64,000 bases of DNA from contig JBAMJR010000195.1 of assembly GCA_038501785.1 (NCBI GenBank), positions 1,979,001 through 2,043,000 of the forward strand, read 5' to 3'. The position numbers and the translations under genes were made by a program. How positions within the stretch are numbered: position 1 is the first letter of the stretch; each line of letters begins with the position of its first letter. This document shows, piece by piece, positions 11,448 through 23,700 of the stretch. This stretch comes from Myoxocephalus aenaeus (lineage: Eukaryota; Chordata; Actinopteri; Perciformes; Cottidae). A model generated the notes under the pieces. That model saw nothing but the letters and a program-made list of their open reading frames with translations, was not told where the DNA came from and ran no database searches.

Positions 11448-14400
11448 CCCTCTAACTCAATTGGGGGATTTTTCTGCTGAGTCATCCAGGAATTGGCTAT
11501 TGTAATCAGAGAGGAGCTGGATGGACAGAGGTCTCTCTCCCTGTTCTGATCGTGTCTGCTGGTCAGAAGCAGGGTTGGAACCAACAGACACACAGAGTTT
11601 CCCCCGTGTTCGCTTTGCTTTTGGTAGCTATACAATGCTGGGATTGGACAAAAGTAGAGAGGATTCTATTTTGGTTGGACACTGAGTTGGTTTGGCCTCT
11701 TTCGCTTTCCTCCCTGCGTTGCAGTTCAATCTCTCAACATGCTGGAAATACAATACAGATATTTAATCATTTATTTGTTTACTTTTTACAATTTTCTATT
11801 CAATCTTTAAGCAGGAATTTGCTTGAAAAATACCTACCAAGTGGAATTTTTTTATTGTGTGATTTCAACCCTCACCAACAAAAATGCTGCACCTCCGTGT
11901 AACCCTTTTCACAGTTAGAATAACTCTCTGTTACTGTCCAGTGAGCAATCTTCATGAGAGAAACACATTTCCTCTGTGAACTCTGGGGATGGCCAGGCAC
12001 TGTTGTGATGTTATATATTTGTTATATATAAATTTCTTGAATTACACTTGTGTAAAGAGGACTTCCTTCTATCATTGTGAGCATATAAATATCTTATTTT
12101 TGCTGTTGTAGTTTGCTTTTCTTAATATGTTCCATACCAGCGTGTTCAAAGTCCAAAAAAGGTCCTTGCTTTGTCATTCCTCATTTATCTTCATTTAATG
12201 CATGAGTCATCCCTGACCTCCAAACGAAAAACACACACAGTGTGATATGTGTGTGCGGTGTTAAATGTCATGCTTGGGGCCCAAATAACTGGGCATACTG
12301 GAGTCACACACTGTAAAATTGTAAACAACACTTAAGACCCTGAAGAGTCCCTGTGCTGGTTGGCTGAACGAAGGAACCTGGATTACGGTTGTTGTAATTT
12401 TAGACAAATGATGTGCTAAGTGGTTTTGAGAAGCAAGCAAGCTTATAACACCAAAGTAAACAGACGGCATGTCAGCTATGCATGCATGAAGCGCAAACCT
12501 GCCTCAATGCAGATTTGTAAAAGGATACAGATTTGTGTATAATCATCTATTTGAGCTTTGAGAATAATGTGGCAATTGTGAGCAAGGGAAACAGGAAGTT
12601 GATTGCCAAAATGTCACAGAACATTGACTACGAGTGTCGGAGGCCGAGGCCTTTTTTTTGGTACTCTATATGGTATTAACAAGATCTAGACGGAGGTAGA
12701 GAACCAGAGAAGTTTCATGCAAGGCAATCCAGCAATGTCATGTGATATTTTAGACCAATCACAGATGTCCTCACAGTGACGCCTGTGTGTGGAACATTCA
12801 GCTACTATACTTTGGTCAGAAAGCCTGTGCTCCCAGCAACATTATGGCCCCTTTCTGAGATATAGCTGAAGTTAATGCTGTTCAGGATCGGCTGTTTGAA
12901 GAGAAGAATCACAGGCACCTCTAATATTACCACCTAAAATCTGAAATTGGGGCTAGTTTAAAATGTATTTAAACGTCCATGTACCTTGACATTTAGCCAA
13001 ATTGTTATGCTTTTTCCTACTTTTTGGAGCATGAAAAGAGGTGAATGTTGAATTCAAATCCTCACATCTGAGAAGAGCAGATTTGAATCGTCTGGTGATT
13101 AGATCGTTGAATAATTGACACATGGCTTCTGCACTCGACTGATCCCATGATGGGGCCTGTGGGACTGACTTAGCCTGATGACATTTCACACTTAAACACA
13201 ACCGTGCCTGACAAATATTCAGTGGTTTAAGTGTTTTTTACATTTCTGCTCGCAATTCTCAACATATTTTTCCTCACTGGTAGATTTAAAGAGAATTAAA
13301 ATGCCATGTCATGAATTAATTTACTGCTAGATATTGACTTCAAATGTAATTGTTTAAACAGCTAAATAGATACTTAATGTACTTAATATAACTGATTGTG
13401 CAAAAGGCACTCTCACTTTAAGATTATGCACTTGGTAGATAGTGAACTTCAGTTTAAAAAACAATGGCAAAACCTAAAGGACGGCCCTGTTTAGTATTAT
13501 TTAATGATACTTCAACTATTGAGGTAGCTTCTATACAGTGCTTATTTCATACAGATTAACTTGTCTTTAGTCTCTACGTGTTTCATTGAGCTTCTCGAAC
13601 GAAGACTTCAAAGCCACAGTGCTTACTGAGCTGTAACACATCTAGCTTGGATAACATCGTGTTCGATACATTTTCACCCTGCCAGTCTGGGAAGCCTCTT
13701 GTGTGTTAAAGAGGAAGTCTGTGTGTGCATGCAGACGTTTCTCCTGTCGACACCAGTTTCATAACTCCTGCCTTCACCATAAGAACTGCATGTCTTACTC
13801 CACCTTTATCTAACATGCACACAAAAAAAGCATCACGGGTAACTATTTCGGTTCATACAAAGGAACTACATAACAATTATACACATAACTTATGCATACA
13901 CGTGACACTTTGGTGCCTGCACGTGCAGCTTGCAAGAACAAACTCTAAGCTTGTACTCAAGACAGCCAAGAGGAAGTCGCCCATTTCCGGAAGTGGCTGT
14001 GTGACCTTTACTGAGCGCTCTGTTGAGATGGTGGTTTCAGGGCGGCTGAAGCAGAAGATCCACATGTCAGTTACAGATAGGAAAATAAGTTTGGTGTACT
14101 GACTGAGTCAGTTTTTCTCAATAAAAAACAGCCTGAATATGGCAAACCTTATACCTTTTTATATGTTGGACAGAAATCTTTTAATTTACTTTTAAGCAAA
14201 ATGGAAACTAATGTGGGTGTCAGAAGTGTTGTTTTGAGTCATCCACATGCTCAAAAACCACGGCTGGAAGTCTCTAACATATGCCGTAAGGTTCGTATGA
14301 CACATCCTGGGACTTCGAAGAGTGCCGCGTGATGCATCACTATTTTGGCACTGTGCCTCATGTATTCTTAGTGAAACATTTGCTTTGTGCACTGACTTGT

Positions 14401-17400
14401 TTCGCTGACGTCACTCGTGCAGCGCTATAAATAACACTCACGCTAAAACAACACACTTCATCTTTGGTTGGACTGAAGCATTGATAATCATTTGTTCAAC
14501 CTGATAAGCTTGATGGACACCTCGAATATTTTTAACATCCTTCAGTCACATAAAGGCCCACACAGTTAATTTAATGGTGTCAATCTCTGACTTGCTCTGT
14601 CTGCTCCTGTGGACTTCTCGGCTCTCTTCTTCAGGAATAATGAAGTAAGGAGAGGAGAAGCAGTTCCAGACACAGGCTGCACACAGCTAGCTTTGTTACA
14701 GACGTGGTGCTGATGCATTGCCCCGTCGGCTTGAAAGAAAGGCTTTGTGAGTGTCTAAACACCAAGAGCTGGTCTTGTTAGCGACCCTAAACAAAATGTT
14801 GTGCTACCAAAACACTCAAAAGAATTACCAACACTCACTCCCACAATTAATGGCATTGTTTGATATTGTGTGAAATTCTCTTATTCTCTTTCTTGACAAG
14901 AGTTGGTAAAGAATATTGACACCACTCATGTTTGTACGGTAAATACAAAGTTACTGCTAGCTGCTTGTTAGCTTAGTGTAGCACATAGCTAGCCTGGCTC
15001 TGACCCTGCTAACTTGCGCTAAAGGTGTCTAATCAACTGCTGTGAGCCACTTAGTTTGAGGATTTCAGTTTGTGTATGGATTAAACAAACAAGATTCAAC
15101 TTGTTAAAAACTGAGCTTTAGAGATGGGCTTTCCTCTGCTTCCAGTCTTTACGCTAATACACAGACATGAAGAGGGATTTCAATCTTCTCATCTCAGTCC
15201 TCGCAAGAACAGCAAATACATGTATCTCCCGAATGTCAAACTATTCCTTTTTAATATTTACTCTAACTTCAATATTGCTAATTAAGGGTGAATAACTGCT
15301 CTCACAAATACCAAAGAGAGAGGGGTCAAGTAAGAAAGCCACCGGGCCAATGCCATTCACATGCTCATACGCACCCACTTTACTTTCAACCTTTTAAGTG
15401 AAGACCTTCTGACTAGTCCTCATATTTTATTCACAGTTAATTAAGTACATTTTTGTCTCTTTTGTTATTTTTCTTCTACCATACTGTTTTGAATTATGTC
15501 ACATTTAAAAACATATTGTTGGAAAGCTTACTTTTTGCATCAGTCGATGGTAGTTTTAGCTGTCAGAATGTTTGGTGTTAGTGAGCACAGGAGTCCACAG
15601 TGAGTGCACTCCCTGGGACGGTTGGGACAGATATGCAGGGCTGTTTGGGACAGTATTGTTTCTAGTTCCTACCCTGATATAAATCAACAAAAAGCCGACA
15701 AAAACAAGACAAAGGCGTTTCCTAGTTAAATAAGACCCACTGTGAAGTCACTGAGTGAATGTTTACTCGAGGCAAATTCCATATCTCAGTATGAAAATAT
15801 AATAATTTTACAAATGTTTCTTATTTTCAAAGAAACAAGTGGCATTGCACATAAGATGTTCAAATTTAGCCTTTAGAATGTAGTAATTTGTTCAATTTAA
15901 ATTATATTTTGTTCGCACAGAACAAGGTGGCCCGAACATCCCAGGGAGGTGGACTTTTGAGGAAATGCAGTCCTTGTACATTTAACAAAATGGGGCCTTT
16001 CATGTTTGAGATGGGCTCTAAAATACTTTGTAAACCGTTTACAGACACCTGTATCTGTTCAGTTACCACCTATTTTTCATTACTGTTCAAGTTGTCTGTA
16101 AGTAAAGGGAGTTTATTTATTGCTCTCCCGATTGTGTTATTGCTTTGCTGACATGAAAGCATCAGCCATGTGTTCAAAATATTACATCTTGGCACACCTT
16201 TCCCCCTGTCTCTGTGTCCTACATCACACCCTGAACAAATCTGTTGCAGAAACATAAGCTTGTTTTTGTTCTTTTGCTGTGCAGTCAGCGAGTGAGACGG
16301 TTGGAGAAAAGGGCGGTAACGTCTGGTGTTCGCCTCGGCGTGGGCTCACTAGGATTGACTGTTGGCCAGACTGGACGTAGCGAAGCACATTTCCTCTGCT
16401 GACGGGACTCTCCTTAGGGTGCTGTCCGGTGTTGGGCAGCAGCAGTGCTCTCAGTGCTGTTGGAGCGATAAGTGGTTAGTGATGAGTGTTCACCGTCGGC
16501 TTGTAAACAGGAAGTGTTGATTCGCTGGGGAGGGGCTCCAGGGAGGGGCCCTCGGGAGTATGTAGCTGTGTGTGTGTGTATGTTGAGACAGGGTGACATG
16601 GTTTCGTTAACATCAGTTTTAGATGTTGGCTTTAATTTCTGATACATTTTTCCCGAGCCATGAGATTTATTCTTGTCACAAAAACTTCAAAAACAATGTT
16701 TCGAGAATCCGAAGTGTTCACACTCACGTGAGACTATGAGAAGTGTGCATGTTGCCTACGCCTGTAACGTTCTCTTGCAGCCAGGAAGACATCCAAGTTT
16801 AGCAAAGAAGGTCAGCTGTAATAAACAGTCCAAAGAATGTTTACATATATGAAAAACCAGAAACGCTGTTTATGCTGTTTATGCTGTTTAAACAGACAGG
16901 CAGCCAGCACATTTTATCTGGAGTGGAGTTAAATGTGGAAACAGCAAGTGAAAACACTTGCCATATGTTTCCAGTATCGCCTTCAAATGAAGTAAAAGCC
17001 CTTATCTCGCCCGGTCACTGTAATTTATGCAAACAGTACAGCTGATTTGAAGCCTTACCAAATCCAGAGTGACTTCTCTCCCTAGCACTCTTAAACCTTG
17101 TTTTATTATCTTTGTCTAGCTGTGAGCAGGAAATGCAGTTTATAAATAACTTGCTCAGTTCTGGCTAAGAGCAAAGAAGAGGCCTTCGGGTGAGCTGCAG
17201 TTATTGAGGACAATTTCAACTATAATGGAACACATTGAAAAGTAATTTGAAACATGAATATTCAGTTCAACAAAAACAAACTAATAAAGCGTCAAACAGC
17301 AGATGCTGTAGACGAGGCCAAGGGGCAGGAGGTGCTGTCTTCCTGGCTAAACACGGACCAGCTGGCCCATAAGAGAGAGACGGCGCCTGTGAAACTGCTG

Positions 17401-20400
17401 CTCTGCCCAGCGCTGCTCCCCGAGGGTGTCACAGATGTCCCGCTTTCTTTTGCCTCAAGAAGTGAAAAAAAAAAATAGAATTGGCAATAAATAATCCAAA
17501 CACATGTTATTCTTAACATTCTGTGTGAATACACATTGCATGCACATTGAATACACATTGAATGCAGTGTTTGACAGGTATATTACTGCCACAACGTCAC
17601 CCCCGCAGCATAAAGGCCAGCCAGAGCGATGATGTGGGGAGAATAGTGGAAGTAGGGAGGGCCCTCAGCCAAGAATAAAATGTTTGTTGAACATTTTTAC
17701 AGTCTTAGAATCAAAAGTAAATTATAGTTTTTGGCACAATAAATGGTTTGACAGAACATTTTTGTTGTTGAAGCCTGTATCTCTCTAAAAATATTCTTTC
17801 TAGCAATATGTGTAACAGACAATTCTGAGGATGCAGTATCAGCACAAAGCAGCTCTGACATTGTTATTACAATAATACAAGAAGGACAAGTAAAACAAAT
17901 AATTCCACTGTGAGTGAAAATTGTTGCAAAAATGTCAAAGGCATAAAGCCTGATAGTGTCTCAAGACCACTTTTTTCACTCTCTGCCTCGTCTCAGAATC
18001 GACCGCATGTTTACTCTTTTCTCGGTCTCAGCCGAAGAGGACTTTGGATTTTATTTTAAGACGACAACTATAGGGGTAAGACACATATGCACAAGAGGAA
18101 CCTTGGTCTTGATCTTGACTTGGTTTCAATCGTTCAAAATCTCGATACTCTCTGATCTTGGTCATGACCTCGTCTCTCTTAAGGTGGTCTTGACTACAAC
18201 ACTGCAAGCCATATCATTCATTTACAGTTCTGAAGCTCTCCAGCCTCCTCTATTATATTTTGAATTAATGAGTAAAAATGGCAAGCATTCTCACACTTTA
18301 TCTCCTGCTTGATAATTATATTGTCATTCATGCCTGGAACAGGGTCTAACTCCAGCAGCCTAAAAGCCGATTAAATTCAAGTAAACCTCTTCTTTTCTAT
18401 TATTTTATGTCTCAAGAGTTCCCGCTCAGAAAATAACACAGAGATTAGAAGCAAGCAATCCAATGTTCTTGCCTGGATTGGATTTTGTGACGTCTCAGTC
18501 ACATCTGCTTGTAATCCCATCATGCTTTCTGGGAAAAAATCCCCTTCTTTTCCTCCTCCACACAGCACCAGGTGGAACCTCTGAATACGGCCGCTGTAGC
18601 CAGCAAATGACTCTCTCTCGTAAGCCTTGTGCACGCTGTAGTGATTTATAATGTCGGAATAAATAGGGATCAACTAGGTAAAATGAAACAGGAGACTTTT
18701 ATTCAAGTTTTGTCTCTGCTTTTTCTGTCTTTAATTCATCTTCGCCCTGCATTTATTTGCGTGTGCATGTTATAGTAGTAGCTCTGTGTGAGCCATCTGT
18801 TAGGTTGCTGTGGCCTTGGCGTTCACATGCTGCATGCTGGGCTCTGTGAGGGCACACCGCCCCGGGGTTCAGGGACTTTGCCGTATCTAGGACCCTCTCA
18901 GTGGGGCAAATTTAAAAATAGCTCATCGAATTTGAACGCCAGAGTGGCACCATGAACACTGTCGGCACACATAGAGGAGCCGCAACACGACTTTATCATG
19001 CTGTGATTTAAGTCACAGAGGCTCCACGATGGTACAGAAAACTTCATTTTATCAGTTGTAGATTGTCTTTTCCTATATTACTAGGACACTGACAATTGGT
19101 GCAATTGGATGATCATGGAGGTTTTGTTCCACATAACGCAGTCAGAACATCCACTGAAAGGAGATGGGATTGCATGGTATGTAGTATAGTCTTAAAGGTC
19201 AGATGCTGTGACAACAATGTGCCGTTACTCAAAATGTATTTCCTGTTGCTTCATATTGAAATGAGCCCTTTGCAACAATAAACACATATTGCTTACTTTA
19301 GTTTCTTGTCAGGGATCACAAAAGGAAACTGACAAAGATAAAGTATCAAAAGATGAATCTTTGATACTCTGTGTTCCTGGTGTTTTTCACTTAGATCTAC
19401 TTTGCATAGAGAAGCTTTAAAATTAAGGAACAGACACCTCACTGTCTGTAAAAGTTACTTCCAGTTGCCAGCAGCTCTCACTTCATCATTATATAGACAC
19501 TAATTTAGGATTATTAAGTGCAAAGCTTTTGCTAATGTGTGCCAAATCTTTGCAGACGAGACTGCAAGTGAATATTAAATAAAGTCTCATCTAGATACTC
19601 CATTATTCCTCTTGAAACTGAAGAAAGCTGCTGGAATCGGTGAATCCCTTCAGAGGCGGCCCGCGATACCAGAGGTTTTATAAAAAGACACTAATTAGAT
19701 TGTGAGCACTCAAGAGTAATCATGCAATCAGCTCTTGTTTCAGAAAAGTCTTGATAAGTTATAGTGTATGAAGTGACACAGATAGTAAAACACAAGGCAT
19801 TATTGTATTTTTCTCACTGTCCTATTTAAGGTGTCCCAATATTCTGACGTTTTGCTGCAGCAGAAATGAATTGTTAACCAAGACTGTGAGCGGATTTCTG
19901 CTGTCCTCTAGTCTATAACACTCAGTGCTCACTATTTAATCATCTACTCAAGCACTTCTAACCGACTTGTGATATTTTTGATATTTTTCAAGCACAGAAT
20001 ATGTTTCAAATCGGCATCAATGTTGTTTCATGAAACTCTGGTATGAATAATGAACTCCTCTTCTGAATTGGGATTTTACTGTTCTCTCTGGATGTTTTCT
20101 CTTTAGTCATTGTCACGTGGAAGCACAGCAATCTCCCCCTCCTAAACACGGTCCGGAAGAGAAACTATTGATTTTGTGCTTTGATCTCCATTTCTCTCTC
20201 TCTCTCCCTCTTTGCAGCTTGAAAGCTCTGGTTTCGACAGGAGGGAAAAACGTCCAGGCAGCTTGTGACTGGTGAGAGCAACACACACTTGTACTCACAT
20301 GCTCTGCCACAGTTATTAATGCACAGTGCAAATTGCTAACAGAAACCCTGGTAATGGTGAATATAACGTTGACCGACCTACTGAAGTGTCACTGTGCTCT

Positions 20401-20696
20401 GACGGCCGTATCGCCCTCTGCTGGACATGAGCCGCCCTCTCTCCTACTTATGTCCCACTTATTCTTTGGGCCTTCCTGTCTGCCGCTGCAGGCTCTTCTC
20501 CCACGTGGACGACCCGTTCTTGGACGACCCTCTGCCCAGAGAGTATGTGTTGTATCTGCGACCGAGTGGGCCGCTGCTCCAGCAGCTCTCACACTTCTGG
20601 CAGCAGTCCCGCCTCTCCTGTGGCAAGAACAAGGCACACAACATCTTCCCCCACATCACCCTGTGCCAGTTCTTCATGGTCAGCGTCAGCGTCAGC

Positions 20697-20767
<71 letters not shown>

Positions 20768-23700
20768 GATGCCCAATATTCTGGCTGTTTGTAGCCGTTA
20801 TACATTTGATGACCTCCCGCTCCGTTGTCTCTGTGCTCAGTGTGCCGACGGGAAGGTCGAGGCCCTGACCGACGCTCTCCAGACCACCGTGGCCAAGTGG
20901 AAGGGCCGTATCCCCATGCCCCTCCCGCTGGAGCTCTACACCTCCTCCACCTTCATTGGCCTCTTTGTGGAGGAGCAGATGGCGGAGGTGCTGAAGAGTT
21001 TGGCGTCTGATTTTGCAACTGAAGCAACAGCTAAAGCAGGTTTGAGACTCCCTTTGTCCCTTTGATGGGAATCACAGTACACGTGAACACTGTCTTGTAA
21101 ACGCAGTTTGCACGGTTAATATTCCCAGACCTGCCGCTTAAGAGGCTCTCATTTTGATATTCATATGCGGACCGTTGTGGACTAATTGCGTTTACTATAA
21201 TCACATTTGGGGAACGAGCCGAGCAGTATTGCCAGATGACACGTTTTAATCAGTGGAGGACCACAGAATGGAAAACTGTTTGTCGTTGTCATGAATATAC
21301 GGATACATTTAATAATACATTTGCTGTGCACATTTCTCTCTTTGTCCTTTTGTCCAGATGTCCACGTCGAGCCTCATAAGAAACAACTTCATGTCACCTT
21401 GGCATACCACTTCCAAACCAGTCACCTTCCAATTCTGGAAAAGTTGGCCAAAACGGTGGATGTGGCTTCAGGCTGTGACTGGCTGGCTGTGCTCTTCTCA
21501 CGGGATATTCGGTTCGCTAATCATGAGGTTTGATTGGCTCACTTTGAAAATGAGTACTTTCTCTTTTGTGTCCAGTTTTATATGTCTGACATCAAGGGAA
21601 AGAAATGTTGCTATAATGCTATAATCACAATTATTCCCCAAACAAAAAGATTCAAGATCAGCACGTTAAATCCCCGGTGACCTTCGTCTAACGGCCTGCT
21701 CACCATCTGCCCCCCTGTAGACACTGCAAGTCATGTACCCGTATGTGCCTCAGAATGATGACGAGCTGGAGCTGATGCCGGGAGACTTTATCTTCACGTC
21801 TTCGGTGGAGCAGAGCAGCGCCAGCGAGGGCTGGGTGTACGGCACCTCGCTGGGCACGGGGCTGTCGGGCCTGCTGCCTGAGAACTACGTCAACCGCGCC
21901 GATGAGTCCGACACCTGGGTCGTCCACGGGTAAGGAAAGGAAGCACGGCGTATCCATCAGCATGTTTCTTGAATTAATAAAATGCCTGACCTTTTTAGGG
22001 AGCCGTACTGAGAGGCCCTGCGATCGGATTATTGGAGTTGCGCATATAGTACACTAACAGATGTAGCAGATTATCCTTGATTGCCCGTCAAAACCACCAG
22101 GTCCCTGTTTGCAACCACTTCAGAAAGACATCCGTGGGTGTTATCTCAAACCGACAATCCACAAATCTCTTTAGTTTAAGCAAAAATGCACACAAATAAG
22201 GGGATGTTTCTAAGCTGAATGGAAAGATTAAAGGGAAAGAAGAAAATGAATCATCTTTTTGGCTTGCCGTTCGACTGGATTTCGCCCACATCACTACACT
22301 CCTTGTACAAGTTATGCTCCCTCCCTCCTATTCATTATTGTCACTCTTTGATGTTTTCAAGACACATAAAAAACACTTTTACTCCCTGAATTTTAACTGT
22401 GCCCAATGTTGCTTATTCCTGCGTTTCTCTCTGGTCACATAATGTAAGCTGGATGTCTACAGGAGTTTGTTGACTGTGTTAACATCTTCTTTTGATTCTT
22501 TCCCTGCACGGTCACGGTGTCGTATTCAAAGTGCTTTGTGACTAAAGTCTCTGTGTGTGTCTGATCCTCAGGTCTCACTCGATGCTCACCTGTGCCTCTC
22601 CATCTAACTCTGGCAGCCCCGTGGCGGGGTTATTATTTGATGGACAGCTGAATGACAGTCTGCTTGACAGTTTTATGGCTCCTCCCGGCCTCACTGGCCT
22701 CTGTCCTCCGATGCAGGTACGTGACTTTTCCGATGGCTCGCAGAGAAACAAACGTATCATCAGGCTGCATGCTGAAGTGAAGAGAATGGCGGTGTATGTT
22801 TCCAGCAGTAGCGGAAGATTTAATGTTGTGAAACTCTCTATAACGATTAAAGATTTGAAATGAATCTGTATCTCAGGTGTCGAGGCCAACCAGTCAGTCG
22901 TCCCTGTCCAAGATGAGACTGTTTGTGTGTCGCCATGGAGAGAGGATGGATGTGGTGTTTGGGAAACACTGGATCACCCAGTGCTTTGACTCTAAAGGTT
23001 AAGACGGATGGGAGATGATTTTTAAGACTTTAGGCTTACATTAGATACCTTTTTAAGTCTAGTATTTCCTTCTTCTGTAAGATTTTCCTTTGTCTTTGCG
23101 TAGGCCGATACATTCGCTCTAATCTCAACATGCCATCCAGCCTGCCAGCTAGAAGCGGAGGTCACCGGGATTATGACAAGGATTGTCCAATTACAGTGTT
23201 TGGCTCCACCCAGGCACGTCTTGTAGGTCAGTACATTTCATCTACACTTTATTTTGATGTTTTGAAAAAGTTAATATGATTACTTAAGTATTTAGGGTTT
23301 TAAGGATTGTTAAACACAGCAGCGATCATGTTTACATAAAGATTAAAATGCCTTAAAATAGTATCAAACTGTGTTTTGGTCCATTTCAGGTGAAGCCCTG
23401 TCGGAAAGCCACACAACAGTAGACTTTGTTTACTGCTCTCCTTCTCTTCGCTGCGTTCAGACTGCTCAGCACATCCTGCAGGGTAGGACCTCATCAGCAC
23501 CACAGACGAGCTACACAGCGTCTATTTAGGTTATTTAGCTGGCACATTATGCAATATGCATACATTTCAAAAAGTTACCGCAGCATGATAATGTTGGATT
23601 CTCATTAGTGTTGGTTTTGGATCTGAAACCTTCTCAATAGGACGTGTCTTATGTCAAGCTTTCTCAAACCTCTGTGGTACCTAGAGGCATCATTAGGAAA

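Larger units (their letters stand above)
8299..20217 (+). other. ubash3b: Large first intron of ubash3b
   Basis: About 11.9 kb without a recognisable coding exon. It contains CA repeats, at least three interspersed repeats of fish type, nested small inverted repeats near 11.0 kb and a CRE plus TATA cluster near 14.4 kb. The remaining sequence is AT-rich and I see no further structure in it. Confidence 0.85.

Noticed and set aside
20427..21065. 212-codon continuous frame across ubash3b exons 3 and 4
   Set aside because: It reads through intron 3 and its GT repeat; family comparison and splice signals show that 20679-20840 is intron.
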